Shown here in pieces: positions 47,650-59,806 of a DNA stretch of 64,000 nucleotides; the stretch's first letter is position 1, and each line of letters begins with the position of its first letter. A model generated the notes under the pieces. That model searched no databases and had not been told where the DNA came from. It saw only the letters and a program-made list of their open reading frames with translations. The stretch is from Pogonophryne albipinna (Eukaryota > Chordata > Actinopteri > Perciformes > Artedidraconidae): contig JAPTMU010000027.1 of assembly GCA_028583405.1 (NCBI GenBank), positions 1,227,056 to 1,291,055 of the forward strand. The letters run 5' to 3'. Both the position numbers and the translations under genes were made by a program.

Positions 47650-48790
47650 TGATGCCCCTTTCACACCAAGGCGTTTTCAGCTCCGGCTCGGAGCTGGAGC
47701 CTGAAAAGTGCCGGTTTTTCCTGTTCACACCGCAGCGGCGCCGCCTCTTAGCTCCGGAATCCGGTTCACTTCCAGCTCCAAAAAATTGTCGGTCTAGAGG
47801 CAAGAGCTTCGGAGCTAAGAGGTGGCGTCGCTTACGTCTCTCTTACGTCGAGGCGTGCAGGAAACTAAACCCACCTCCCCTGAACATGGGTCGACTGTCA
47901 TGCCTGCCTACAAGCAGTAGTGCTTATAAACACACTTTATAAAGTCAGGCAACACTAACCAGGCTTCGTGTGATTCTGTTTATTTGTACCTTACTTTGAC
48001 CATCCGTTCACTGTTATTGATCATTGTGGAGAGAGGCAGACGTTTTGTTTTGTTTTATAGCAGCTATCGGATGGAATCAATACATGGGCTGCACAGGTTG
48101 TCGTGTCCGACTATCACAAGTAGAATCATAATAAAAATACGCCGGTAAAATGTGCCTGTAGAAAACGGTTTATGCCACAATAGGATAGCAATAGCAAGTA
48201 GTCAGTTTAGCTTTGGTTGCGATGCTAACATCACCCATTTTATACCAAAAGAAACATTCATAACAGCGCTGTGATGCCAAACAGCGTCAATTCAGACTGA
48301 CACACATTCACTTAAGGGGAACTGGGGATATTTATCATCTGCTTGTGTGAGTCGGACAGTGAATACTTTAGAGCGGCCGCTGCAGTGTGAGCTAACCGGG
48401 AGCTAACGGGAGAATAAACTCCCGTGGAAGAGCAGCCAACACTGCAGCGGTCGGTAAATGCCGCAGAAACACATTAATAAACAATGAACCACGGCACGGA
48501 GAAAAGCATAAGGTTGGAGAAGTCGTTATTTAATTTAATCTGGCTTCGTGTGATTAAAAGCAACACGATCATCGACCCGACGCAGTTCCCCGTTGTTGTT
48601 GTTGTTGTTGTGAGCGCCATAACGCCGTTGGGGAGCAAATCAGCGATGTAAACGGTGACGTCATGACGCAGCAGCGGCAGCTCTGGTCGGTGTGAACAGA
48701 GCGGGAGCAGAAAAGGGAAACCGGAGCTGAACCAGAAAAGCTCTAGCTCGGAGCTAGAAAGGGAAAAGCGCTGGTGTGAAAGCCGCATGA
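47650..48790. mobile_element. nested TIR element within the hAT
   Basis: Left end ATGCCCCTTTCACACCAAGG with 'ttttcagctccggctcggag'. The reverse complement of the right end reads ATGCGGCTTTCACACCAGCG, then 'cttttccctttctagctccg'. The inverted similarity continues for about 70 bp with 'agctccg' motifs. Two NotI-type 'gcggccgc' sites lie at 47606 (just outside) and 48373. No coding region recognised. Confidence 0.65.
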
Positions 48791-48879
48791 GAGGCTCTGA
48801 TAACCTCAGCTCAGTGAGGTAAAGGCACACCTTTATATGATTATAGTTATAAAAAAATAAGAGAATAGAATTTCATCTA

Positions 48880-49150
48880 TTCTCTTATAGTATAAAATAC
48901 TATATGACAGTACAAAAAAGTTGTTATTAATAAACAAGAATACAGTTTAAAAGGGAGTGATTTGTAAAATATCCATAAAGAAAAAGTAAATCTGCTTCCA
49001 GTTCTGTTTCATATGGATGTTGAGATATGTATCCATAGATCTCTTAATGTTGCTCTCAAAGTGCACCAGATTGATGCTTTTAACTTCAATATAAAAAAAA
49101 AAATCTTCCCAGGGGAGCATGCCCCCAGGCCCCCCAAGAGAAGGTTAGGT
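48880..49150 (-). repeat. shared hAT internal module, copy c
   Basis: Reverse complement of the modules at 19430 and 45241: 'cattaagagatctatggat' type sequence with 'caaagtgcaccagattgatg' and 'ttaacttcaatat'. The similarity to copy a continues rightward to 49260 ('ggatactaaatacatttgca'), so these two hAT elements are relatives. Confidence 0.78.
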
Positions 49151-52082
49151 CCACTCCCCACTTAAATCATGTTCAAATGGATAGGATACTAAATACATTT
49201 GCACACATCTTGTGTCCATATCTTTCTGTTTTGGTGGTCATGCCACAACCGTGCATGCATGCGCGACTCATAGTGAGTGTCTGCATTTTCCAGCTAAAAT
49301 CTTGCCTAGGGCAGCAAATTGGTCAGGGCCGGCCCTGGCTGGCCCAACACACGATAAAGGACACACCTTAGATTTAGTATTATCGTTTGGACTGTCTATC
49401 TCTGTGGATGAAATCTGTGCAGCAACGCGTATCTCAGACCATTTACCGGTTCTGTTTACTTCTGCGGGTGTCGAATCACGTGCCCCTTGACTGCCTCACA
49501 GTTTTCAGATGTTTTTAATGCTTCTCCGATCTGTAAATTAGAGGTGAACTGTGCTCTTAGTGCTGAAGAGCTTATCTCCATGTTTGACTTGACATGCACG
49601 CTAATACTGGATTCCGTTGCTCCTTTTACGCTTAGACGCACCAAAGTTCTCTTAGAGCCGTGGCTCAATGATTGTACTCGCGCTTCTAGACGCGCTTGCA
49701 GGCGTGCAGAGTGAAAATGGAAAAAGGATAAACACCATGTCTCCTTAGAAATCCTTCGTGCTTGCCTTTCCGACTACCAGACGGCAGTCAAAGCAACCAA
49801 AACGGAGCACATTTCTCTGTTAATCTCTAAAAACAGCCATAAACCTCAGGTTCTTTTTAATGTCCTCAACTCGATCATTAATCCCTGTGATGCTTCTCCA
49901 ATTGTGCCATCGACTACCCTCTGCGATACATTTCTTACATTTTTTATTGAAAAAGTATCTGCGCTTAGTGCTACCCCAGATCCTGCTCCTTTTCTGTGCC
50001 CTGCTGTCCTCGACCACTTTGAGCCTGTATCCCTCTCTTCTCTCTCGGATGTAGTCAAGCACCTGCGGCCGACAAACTGCACCTCAGACAGCATTCCCTC
50101 TCGCTTCCTTAGAGATGTTTTTGAATCAGTTGGAGCAAGTGTTTTATTGCTTGTAAACACTTCTCTTAGCTCAGGATGTGTCCCAGCTAACTTCAAACAT
50201 GCCATGGTTAAGCCACTACTTAAAAAGAAAAATCTCGACCCCTCCATTCTCGCAAATGTTAGGCCCATCTCACAGCTACCTTTTTTATCTAAAGGCCTGG
50301 AGCGAGTAGTCTACGTCCAGCTGCAGTCGTTTTTAACCACACATGGCATCCACGAAAAGTTTCAGTCTGGCTTCGAACCTATGCATCGTACTGAAACATC
50401 CCTTTTAAGAGTTTTTAATGATCTGCTCCTAGCCGCCGACTCAGGTAGCTCAGCTGTCCTGGTGCTGTTAGACCTGACAGCTGCCTTCGACACTGTGGAC
50501 CATAGCATCCTGTTGTCACGGCTTGAACAGTCCGCAGGCATCACAGGCTCTGCCCTTGCATGGTTCAGGTCCTACCTGACAGACCGTAGCCTCTCAGTGC
50601 AGTTGGGTGCCTTCTCCTCTGCCAAAGCCCCTCTTACCTGTGGGGTTCCCCAAGGCTCGATTCTGGGCCCCATCCTTTTTCTACTGTACATACTGCCCCT
50701 AGGTTCAATTCTCACAAAACACAACATCCCCTTCCATTGTTACGCTGACGATGTACAGATCTATCTGCCTCTCAAACTAAATGGCAACTCACTACAGCAG
50801 CTGATGGACTGCTTAACAGAGATTACATCCTGGCTGAGCCAAAACTTCCTCACCCTCAACGAGAGCAAGACCGAGGTCATAGTTTTTGGACCCCGACCTC
50901 CAGCCTCTCCGGTTGATATTCTGGGCTCCCTCAATAAAAACATCCTCCCCTCTGTCATGAACTTTGGAGTGACCTTCAATAGCGCTTTTAAATTTGATAA
51001 GCAGGTCAGCACCGTAGTCAAGACCTGCTTTTTTTTAAATACGACTATTGGCTAAGACCAAGTCGTTTTTATCTTTTAAAAACCTAGAAAGGGTTATTAA
51101 CGCCTTTGTTACCTCGAGACTGGATTACTGCAATGCTCTGTATGTGGGTATGGACCAGGCCTCAATTAGACGCCTGCAGCTAGTGCAGAATGCAGCTGCA
51201 CGTCTTCTAACTGGCCATAAAAAGTGTGACCACATCACCCCAATTCTGGCCTCATTGCACTGGCTTCCAGTTCGGTTCAGAATAGATTTTAAAATCCTTT
51301 TATTTGTTTTCAAAGCTCTAAATGGGCTGGCTCCAGCCTATATAGCCGAACTCCTCCATCGCTACACCCCAGGCAGAGCCTTAAGGTCGGCTGATCAGCT
51401 GCTGCTGATAGTGCCTAAGACCAGGCTCAAAACCAGAGGGTACCAAGCATTCGCAGCAGCGGGCCCCAGGCTCTGGAACACTTTTCCCCTCCATGTGAGG
51501 TCGGCCCAGACCCTGTTTTTTTTTTAAATCAACACTTAAAACTCACTTTCTCTCTGGCCTTCTAGGCTTCTCTTATCAAGAATAACTTTTATCCAAGACC
51601 TTTTCCATCTCTAACCTCTCGAGGTTTTATTAGAGGGAAACGGTTTGCAGAGTGGCTTAGACAGGCCGGGGAGTGTTACGATTCGTAGACACAGCGTACC
51701 TCCCTATCTCTCATCAATTTCCAACTAAGGCTCCAGTGGGGACCTTGTTCCCTGAGTGTGCCTCTCCACCTATGTTTCTTACTCTCTTACTTGCTACTCT
51801 TTGCCCTCAACCTATTCTAAGGGAGTGCTTATTCTTCCGTCTCTCTGTCTGTGTATTCTCTTGTTCCGATTAACCCAGCCACATTTTTTCTTGTTTTGTG
51901 TCTATATCTACGCCGGGATCCGGAGTCGAGGCTGATCCTCTTGCTGTGGTCCTGTGTCCTGGATCCTCTATCCTGAGTTCTGGATTAAGTCGTGGACTTC
52001 GGGTCGTGGCTGAACCTGTCTCTGCGGTCCTGCCTGGGTCTCGTCATGCTGCCTCCCTGAAGGCTCAGGATGTGATGCCATG

Positions 52083-53780
52083 ATTTGGTATGCGTGAGGA
52101 GACGTGCAGCTGCATTTTGAACCCGTTGGAGTCTGTTGAGGGATGTAGTGCTGATGCCGTAAAGAAGTGTGTTGCAGTAGTCAAGGCGGGAGCAAATGAA
52201 GGCATTGATTAGTCGTTCGGCTGCGGGGCGGGTGAGAGAGGGTAGGATTTTTGCAATATTGCGGAGGTGGAAAAATGAGGTTTTGACTGTTTGGCGGATG
52301 TGAGGTTCGAGGGAGAGGGTGGGGTCAAAGATTACGCCAAGGTTGCGTGCCTGATTGGAGGGAGAAACAATGGTGCCATTGATGGTGAGTTATGTTAGTG
52401 ACCTTGCTGAGGGTGGATTTGGAGCCGATTAGGAGGAGTTCTGTTTTGTTGCTGTTCAGTTTGAAGAGGTTATGTTGCATCCAAGTTTTAATAGCTGTCA
52501 GACAGGAATCGATGTGGGTAAGGGGTGGGTTATGGAGGGATTTGGTGCTGAGGTAGATCTGAGTGTCATCAGCATAGCAGTGGAAGTCCAGGTTGAAGTG
52601 CCGGAGTATCTGACCGAGGGGGAGGATGTAAATGATGAAGAGGAGGGGGCCAAGTACTGATCCTTGAGGAACGCCTTGGGTGACTGAGGCTGTGGCAGAG
52701 GAGTGGTTGGGGAGGGAGATGAAGTGGGATCGTTCAGTGAGGTAGGACTGGAGCCATCTGAGTGCAATACCTTCAATACCAATGTCCCTGAGTCAGGTGA
52801 GCAGGATGTTGTGGCTCACGGTATCAAAGGCTGCACTCAGGTCGAGGAGGATGAGAATATTGAGGGAACCAGTGTCAGCAGAGGTGAGGAAGTCATTGAG
52901 GACTTTGATGAGTGCAGTTTCTGTACTGTGGTGAGGACGAAATCCAGACTGAAGGGGTTCATAAAGCTGGTTGGTTTGGAGATGGCAGTGAATTTGTTTG
53001 GCTACAATGCATTCAAGAGTTTTTGAGAGGAATGGTAGGTTGGAGATGGGGTGGTAATTAGTGAGGGAGGAGGAATCAAGACCAGGTTTTTTGAGGATTG
53101 GAGTAACGGCAACAGTTTTGAAGGCAGAGGGGACGGTTCCATGGGACAGCGACGAGTTGAAAAGGTTAGCAAGATAGGGGCAGAGGACGGGGAGGCAGGA
53201 CTTCAGGAGAGGAGTGGGTAGAGGGTCAAGGGAGCAGGTTGTGGGATTTGAGGAACCGATCAGATGGAGTATTTCAAGTGGGGTAACCATGGTTAAACTG
53301 GGAGAGGCGGCGCTGGGGAGGAGGAGTCAGGAGGTCAAGGGAGATGGGGGGAGAAATGGTAGGGGTGGACGTTGGTGGAGATGCTTGTATGTCAGATGGA
53401 GCTGAGAAGGAGTGGTTAATGGCGTTAATTTTGTCTGTGAAAAACTGGAGGAATGAGCTGCAAGTAGCGGAAGTAGAAGTAGGGAGGTTATCAGCACAGG
53501 GTTTGAAGAGCTTGTTAACTGTGTAGAAGAGGGTCCTGGGGTTACGGGAGGGGTCAGTGAAGATGTTGGAGAGGTAGGCAGATTTAGCGGCAATAAGAGA
53601 ATCTTTGTATGCATTGAGATGGAGTTTGTAGCTTATGTAATGGACTGTGAGGGATGATTTCTTTGAAAGACGTTCAAATTGGCGGCCTCGCTGCTTCATT
53701 TTACGCAGTGCGGGTGTGAACCAGGGTGAGGAGGTCTTGAAAGTAACAGTTTTATTTTTGAGTGGGGCTAAAGTGTTACT
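52083..53780 (-). pseudogene. second L2-clade LINE ORF2 fragment, opposite strand
   Basis: Reading leftward from about 53780: the region before the RT (SPWFTPALRKMKQRGRQ), RT core [17 protein letters not shown], then VTQGVPQGSVLGPLL and CYADDTQIYLS, and the start of the C-terminal region (SRLDYCNTLLYGIS, VQNAAARLLTH). Breaks are a frameshift near 53285 and a TGA at 52793-52795 where related proteins have Arg. The endonuclease is missing. The 3' part is also missing: similarity stops just after AAARLLTH at the junction with the first LINE's 3' end, unusual for a LINE copy and suggesting deletion or later rearrangement. Confidence 0.88.
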
Positions 53781-54230
53781 CCACTACAATAAGAAGTAAA
53801 TCATGTACTTTTCCTCCACTACATGTACTTAATACCTTCAGTTACTTTACAGATCTGGATGAATGATGTGAAATATAATCAAGTGTTAAATCAGACATTA
53901 GTTCCACCTGGAGTAAATCCACAAGCTACCCTGCAGTATACAAAGCCATTCAAACTAGCTGCACCTTTACCAGCTTTGAGAACACTTTAATGATCAATCA
54001 TTATAAAACATATCATATATATTATTTTGAAATGGACCAATCTGCACAACGACTACTTTTACTGGCGCTACTTTCACTATATTTTGATGATAATACTTTT
54101 CTACTTTTACTTGGGTGACATTTTGATTGCAGGACTTTTACTTGTAACAGAGAATTCCTACACTCTGGTACTTCTACTTTTACTCAAGTACAAGATCCGA
54201 GTACTCCTCCCCCCTCTGACTGTAACTCAG
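53781..54230 (+). repeat. common teleost interspersed repeat
   Basis: Contains 'tgtacttttcctccactaca', 'ctacttttacttgggtgaca' and 'acttctacttttactcaagt', a succession frequent in fish genomes. It has no coding content; the short frame at 54027-54251 is a by-product. Confidence 0.6.
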
Positions 54231-54242
54231 GCCTTCAGGCCT

Positions 54243-55539
54243 CCCAGCTAGAAATGTTTGGTTCTAAAAACATTCTGAGAATGTTACAGTCATTGTTCTA
54301 GCAAGGTTTTCAGCGGGAAGTTTTTGTTTGGTTCCCAGAACATTCTTCTGAAAGGTAGGATAACATTCTCTAAAAACATTCTTAAAATGTTTGGTGATAA
54401 CATTGTTAGAACATTATGCCCTCCTATTCTTAAAACATTTTCAGCGGGAAGTTTTTGTTTGGTTCCCAGAAAGTTCTTCTGAAAGGTAGGATAACGTTCT
54501 CTAAAAACATTCTTAACATGTTTTTGCTAACATTGTTAGAACATTATGCCCTACTGTTCTTAAAACATTTTCAGCTGCAAGTTAGATTTGTTTATGTTGC
54601 CAGAATGTTATTATTTTAGAGAAGGATAACATGCTTTATGTTAAAAAAAGTATGCAAATGTTCTGTGGTAAGAATTTACTAAAATATGTTTACATTATTA
54701 GAACATAAAGACATAATATTCCTGTAATTGTTCAACTCAAAATTCCTGGGTAAGTGGACTGACCACTGTGGTCATTAGGATGATTTTGATAGTTTACTTA
54801 ACTATTGGAATTTGACTATTAACACATGTAAAAGGATGACTCGGAATCAGCTGGTGAGCGTAACATTTGTTTATTAGAAAAGGGGAGCTGGGAGTGGAGG
54901 TTGGTTATGGCAGCAGTGGGAAACAGTTGTTCAAGGGTGGGTAGAGAGGCCTGGCTGGTCTTGGGAGTGTGGAAGGCCTTGGATTCCTCCTGGGAGAGAC
55001 ATAAAAATGAGTGTGAGGCTAAAGCAGGCAAAGTTGTCAAAGAATATGCTGGTAAAAAGGTAGTGCGGCACGCAACAAACCGTTCACGGCAACAATCCGG
55101 CAGGGAATGAGTGCAGGCTGCAGGTTTTCATAATGTGGCTGATGAGCAGGTTGCAGGTGTGGTTGATTGGAGATTGCTCCCAGCCGTGTAGAGCAGACCA
55201 GTAGGCAGGTGGGGGGGCACTAACCCACTAACCCACTAACAGGGGTTTCAGGGACGGGCAGTGATAGTCGGTCCGTTCTTCTATATGTCTGTCTTTGGTT
55301 TTAGTGTTATTCGATCCATATGACCATAGAGATATGTGCATAAACAACAAAAACACTTGGGGTATAATGTTCGAAGAATGTTATCACCAAACATTTTAAG
55401 AATGTTTTTAGAGAATGTTATCCTACCTTTCAGAAGTACATTCTAGGAACCAAAATAAAACTTCTCGATGAAACCATTCCTAGAACAACGAATTGTAACA
55501 TTCTCAGAATGTTTTTAGAACCAACAATGTCTAGCTGGG
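54243..55539. mobile_element. MITE with ~185-bp terminal inverted repeats
   Basis: Left end CCCAGCTAGAAATGTTTGG and right end, in reverse complement, CCCAGCTAGACATTGTTGG. The arms (54243-54425 and 55355-55539) match through 'aaaaacattctgagaatgtt' and 'gaaaggtaggataacattct'. Part of the left arm is tandemly duplicated (54440-54560). The centre (about 54740-55330) is unrelated, non-coding DNA. A related right end ('ccgctagctggg') occurs at 56252. Confidence 0.8.
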
Positions 55540-55559
55540 AACTCAGACATGCCTACGCA

Positions 55560-56252
55560 AACGTGCAATATCATGAATTACGTGCTTGTTTTTTTCTAAA
55601 AAGGAAAATGTGGTGACATCAGATTTCTTTTCAACATCCTTTTCAAACAAATGCAGCAAGTTTGTTTTTTAAAGCGCACCACAAATACATCTGACGTTGA
55701 CCATGACCCTGTTAATATTTCGCATCACAGGAACATTTTATAAAAAAATAATAACCTCCTGAAAACATTATCCAAATGTGAACATCTTTAATGTGTTATA
55801 AAACACTTTCTGTCATCTCAGGCCTCAATAACATCCTGAAAACATTTTTAAAATGTTGCTTGGAGAATGTTCTTCATTTGTTATCATGTAACATTGAGGG
55901 AACGTTTTATAAAGAACATCTTTAATGTGTTACCCCAACAACGTCCAAAACACATCCTTAGAATGTTGCAGGCAAAACGTTCCACCTTTGTTAACACATC
56001 ACATTGAAGGCACATTTTATAAATACACTTTCTGTCATCTCAGGCCTCAATAACATCCTTTAAACATCCTCTGAATGTTGCAGTTAAAACGTTATGTCTT
56101 AGTTAACCTTAAACCTTATAGGAACATTATTTGAAAAAATAAACATCCTAAAAAGGTTCTTTGAACATCAGATTAAAACGTTTCTTTAAAACCTTATTAG
56201 AACCAATAGGTAACGTTAGCCAAAGTTGTGAGAACGTTCCCCGCTAGCTGGG
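55560..56252. mobile_element. related MITE remnant
   Basis: Repeated blocks such as 'gaacattttataaa', 'catctttaatgtgttata' and 'cctcaataacatcctgaaaa' occur two or three times, and the segment ends 'gagaacgttccccgctagc' + 'tggg'. The left end is not visible. It may be the outer part of a larger element into which 54243-55539 belongs. Confidence 0.5.
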
Positions 56253-56498
56253 CTGGCACCAGAGGAGTGACTGCCAGACGACGCTGATCCAAGAGTTCAT
56301 TGGTCAAGGGGCTGCTGCAGTGAACACACGTTTAGTGTTTGACTTCAGTGTTTTGTCCTCTTTGAATTCTCTGTTCTCATTATCAGTTTTCCTTTTCTGG
56401 GAAACCTTCACATTTTCATTATAACAAGAACAAACTGAAGTTTATATCTGGCTTCCATAATCTAAAATATACTTTCCATTAGATCACATCATCTACAA

Positions 56499-58722
56499 CA
56501 GTGGTTCCCAACCTTTTTTGTCTTGTGTACCCCCTGAGCCTTTTGTCATACCATGAGTACCCCCTCACTCATACGTGCTGATGATCCTTCACAAGTAGAA
56601 CGTAACTGATTATTGAATGAAAATAACTTTATTTCATCTCCTTAATTTGAACATCTAATTCTCAGGCATTTTCTTAATTTTAACTTAAATCACTCAATAA
56701 AAATGAATATGTTGCCTTGAAAATAAATAATATAATCAAATAAATACATATGAAATCAAAATAATCAACTGATCTTTGCTATATATATCTTGTAACATTT
56801 AGGCTTAAACCATGGAGCCCCTTTGAATAAGTCCCCTTTAAACAGGCATTTCAACTTTAATTCAGGAACAAAACACTTAGCAAAATAATATCCAGAATAA
56901 GTATAGGCCTAGCAGTTTCTTTTCACCAGTCATTTACAACTTTTTTTTGGGAGGGGGGGGGGGGGGGGGTTAAGCACAGTTAGTATATGTTTATAAAACG
57001 GACAAGTCAAATCAAGCAATCTGATGTTTCTTAGCCGTGATATAATGAGCGTATATCCAGGCAATAGTTGTTGTTACTTTTCACAAATCAGTATCCCTCC
57101 GCGTCTGAGAACCGTTATAAAATCCTAAACTAAACTTTATATAGTAAACTAACTAACTAACTAACTAAGCTTAAGATGGAAACATTTAAGGTTAACTTCG
57201 ACCTCCGGGGTGGGCTTACTATGGAGGAGTGGATTGAGAAGTGCCTATCTCCAGAAAAAAAAAGCACCTAAACGACGACATTCGCTATCTGTTATTATTG
57301 TTGCATAGCAACCACCTCGCACTATGTGCAGAAGGCAACGGAGGGACGATTTTATTTTATTCCCGGGCTGATTTTTAGTCCCAGTCCGTCACTGAACGTA
57401 GCTACAGTATTATGTAAGGTAGTTGTAAATCAAACAAGTGCAGTACATGCTATGTTATAAAGCCGTGGAGGGCGGGAGTTTATAAACCAAAGAGTAACCG
57501 CCCTTACGGGACGCTGTAATAAGTAAAGCGAACGCACCCGCAAGGACACCTGGCCTCCTATTGGTTGAGGGATTTTGACAGGATTGTTGCACAAAAGTTT
57601 CGAGCGCGCACAGAATAAATCTGAGAGCAGAACAAATCTGTAAACAGCAATATATCTGAGTGCAAGCGTACAGTTTGAGCAGAAGCAGAGCAAATCTAAG
57701 TGCAAGCAGGCACTATTTGAGTGCGAGGACAGGGTTTGAGGGAAATAAATACATAAAGTATGCTCTCAAATTTAAATACCACGATCTTGAATAAAGATAG
57801 GGAATAACCCCCATAGTTTATGTCCGACGCATCTTTGTAACGCACGAAGGACAGGAGCTGCGCTTCTCCACTCGCATCTGTCATTTCATCCAGCTGCAAA
57901 GCGAACTGACTGGCTAGTTTTATTTTGTTCACCACTTGTCCAATTCTATTAACAGACATATCATTGATCCGACGGGATACGGTGTTATTCGACAGGGGAA
58001 CTTTCTTGAGTGCTTCGGCTGCTTTCTTGTCTATCATAATTTCGGCCAACGCAGTCGCTGCAGGGAGAATGAGCTCCTCAACAATAGAGTGAGTTTTTTT
58101 TTATTTAGCCACAAGCAGGGACACGGCGTAAGATGCCTCGAGTGCTTTCATTGACACATTCGTGGCTTTCATCATTACTGTCTGGCTCGACTTAAATTCC
58201 GACAGCTTTCGTCTGTAAAATTCTTCACTTTTATCGACACTTCCTGAGTGTTTGGTTCTCTGGTGTCTCTGTAAATGCGCTGGCTTCATCGCACTATTAG
58301 CCAGGACTTCACCGCAATAGAAGCACTGAGGCTGCGGTGGGTCCGCAGAAGTAGAAATGAATCCAAATAATATATATGTTTCACTGTACTGCCTTGGTTT
58401 CAGTTTGGCCTCTTTCTTACGTTTCTCGGCGGGCTCCTCTGAACCCTGGCCTGAATCCAGAGCAAGCGGACGTTTCAGCCATTTATCCATAGCGCAGACC
58501 TACCAGTATTTTTCTGGCTGCAGGTAAGCAGCTGTTTTCATTGTGGGATTTTGGCGTGGTTGTGCGTGCCACAGACTATTGTCTCCCTAGGGAAACAAAT
58601 CGCGCACTATCATTTTTGACGGGATTATTATTTTTTTTACTTGTCACCTTGGAATTCCACGCACCCCCTACAGTTCCCTCGCGTACCACTAGGGGTACGC
58701 GTACCCCCGTTGGGAAACACTG
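56499..58722 (-). mobile_element. hAT element with perfect 8-bp target duplication
   Basis: Left end CAGTGGTTCCCAACCTTTTT; right end GTTGGGAAACACTG. ATCTACAA is duplicated exactly at 56491-56498 and 58723-58730. 'gtaccccct' and its complements recur near both ends, as in this well-known vertebrate hAT group. A transposase remnant lies on the minus strand near the right end. A G tract at about 56957-56970 and a CTAA tetranucleotide run at about 57147-57166 lie in the left half. Confidence 0.95.
57800..58490 (-). pseudogene. hAT transposase remnant (BED finger + start of catalytic domain)
   Basis: From 58490 the product reads MDKWLKRPLALDSGQG, YILFGFISTS and a finger C-FYC with HLQRHQRTKH, then EFYRRKLSEFKSSQ and EASYAVSLLVAK. 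A frameshift in a run of T near 58090 separates this from AEIMIDKKAAEALKKVPLSN, VSRRINDMS and LALQLDEMTDASG-type sequence, the start of the RNase H-like domain in ZBED5/SCAND3-like transposases, where DEMTD supplies the first acidic residue. Similarity stops near 57800, so most of the catalytic domain is deleted. Confidence 0.8.
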
Positions 58723-58959
58723 ATCTACAACAACTATTTACCATTGACTGGTGACCACATGATACTTTGTGAGTTGAAGATGACTTGAAGGCACCATTAA
58801 GCATCTTCCAATTAGTTTATTATTACAATAAACAGTATTTTATTTTTACATTTTACATTCTGTTTTTAGCTAATTTGATTCTATTTGACATGTGTATAGG
58901 TCCCTTTGTAACATTCTCTTGCACTATTTTTATTTTTATTTCACTATATTTATTTGTTT

Positions 58960-59060
58960 GCCTGTCCTTGTTTGTCTACCCTCCTTCATACTGTAAAGCG
59001 TCTTTGGGTTGTGAAAAGCGCTATATAAATAAAATGTATTATTATTACTATTTTATTTCT
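58960..59060 (+). repeat. LINE 3' tail fragment
   Basis: 'actgtaaagcgtctttgggt' followed by 'gaaaagcgctatataaataa' and an ATT run is a common 3' end of fish LINEs and LINE-mobilised repeats. No coding sequence precedes it. Confidence 0.6.
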
Positions 59061-59064
59061 ATTC

Positions 59065-59708
59065 TGTTTCTTTTTGCACTATTTTTATTGTTACATGTCT
59101 TATATGCATTGTTGAAGGATCCTGGTAATTAGGATGTTCATTGCCATAACTACACTGCAGCTACTGTGAACCTTTGGAAACAGATAAGCAGCGTGAAGTG
59201 GATTGTGGGATACTCAATGCAAACATTCATCTGGCGGTGGGGGATAGAGAAGGCTGCATCTCTTTGCTGCAGATGGAGGAGCTCATTAGAGGGGGCTGGA
59301 GATGTGGAGGCATTTAAAGTAAATGGACTGTTTCAAGGTTACAGGGCTGAGGGGTCAGCGCGGCCGAGAAGCCAAAAAGTCCTCCATCCCACATGGACGA
59401 CTTCACGCTGCTGGAGAACTCAGTGTTCTAACATCTGGATTCCTCCAGCGAATGTTGTTAAACAGGCCGGCTGTGGCTCTGACCCAAGCTGCATGCTGCT
59501 CAATGAAAGCCAGACGTTGGCCCATCACAGCATGACCCCTTGTTACTTCAGTGATACACTGGAAAAGATTATTCGTCAACATTATTCATATTCCAGAAAT
59601 TAAAAGAAGAAATATCATTTTTAATAAGAGAAGCTGATACATGAACATGGTGTTGATTAAGGCCCTTCTTCAAAGCACATGCCAGGGCAGCCATTGCTAC
59701 TCATTCCA
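59065..59708. other. no recognised feature
   Basis: A 145-codon frame (59166-59603) has no recognised domain, repeat or splice signal and low-complexity Trp/Arg composition; I do not treat it as a gene. Confidence 0.35.
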
Positions 59709-59709
59709 C

Positions 59710-59803
<94 letters not shown>
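59709..59803. repeat. (CA)n microsatellite
   Basis: About 95 bp of uninterrupted CA that has replaced the outermost ~55 bp of the left inverted repeat of Tc1 copy B. Confidence 0.97.

Positions 59804-59805
<2 letters not shown>

Positions 59806-59806
<1 letters not shown>

Larger units (their letters stand above)
47197..49337. mobile_element. hAT element inserted in the LINE endonuclease
   Basis: Ends CAGGGCCGGCCCTTGGC and GGTCAGGGCCGGCCCTG. GCTGGCCC is duplicated exactly at 47189-47196 and 49338-49345, and removing the element rejoins the LINE frame. The 2,141-bp interior has no transposase. It holds a nested GC-rich element (47650-48790) and the shared module (48880-49150, reversed). Confidence 0.95.
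46439..52079 (+). pseudogene. L2-clade LINE ORF2 (endonuclease + reverse transcriptase), broken
   Basis: ORF2 encodes an apurinic-type endonuclease followed by reverse transcriptase. Endonuclease motifs are LLNARSI, LTETWVH, GDFNVH (46439-47196) and SDHLPVLF (about 49437-49460). After it come the RT core LLDLTAAFDTVDH, GVPQGSILGP and YADDVQIY (RT part 49904-51055), and the L2-type C-terminus LVQNAAARLL and LASLHWLPV (51048-51527). Disruptions are a 2.1-kb hAT at 47197-49337, a frameshift near 49488, a TGA at 49712-49714 and frameshifts in T runs near 51035 and 51515. The 3' untranslated region runs to about 52079, where a second LINE in the opposite orientation begins. Confidence 0.9.

Noticed and set aside
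59166..59603. 145-residue host protein
   Set aside because: No recognised motif, no exon signals, composition like chance frames in GC-balanced DNA.
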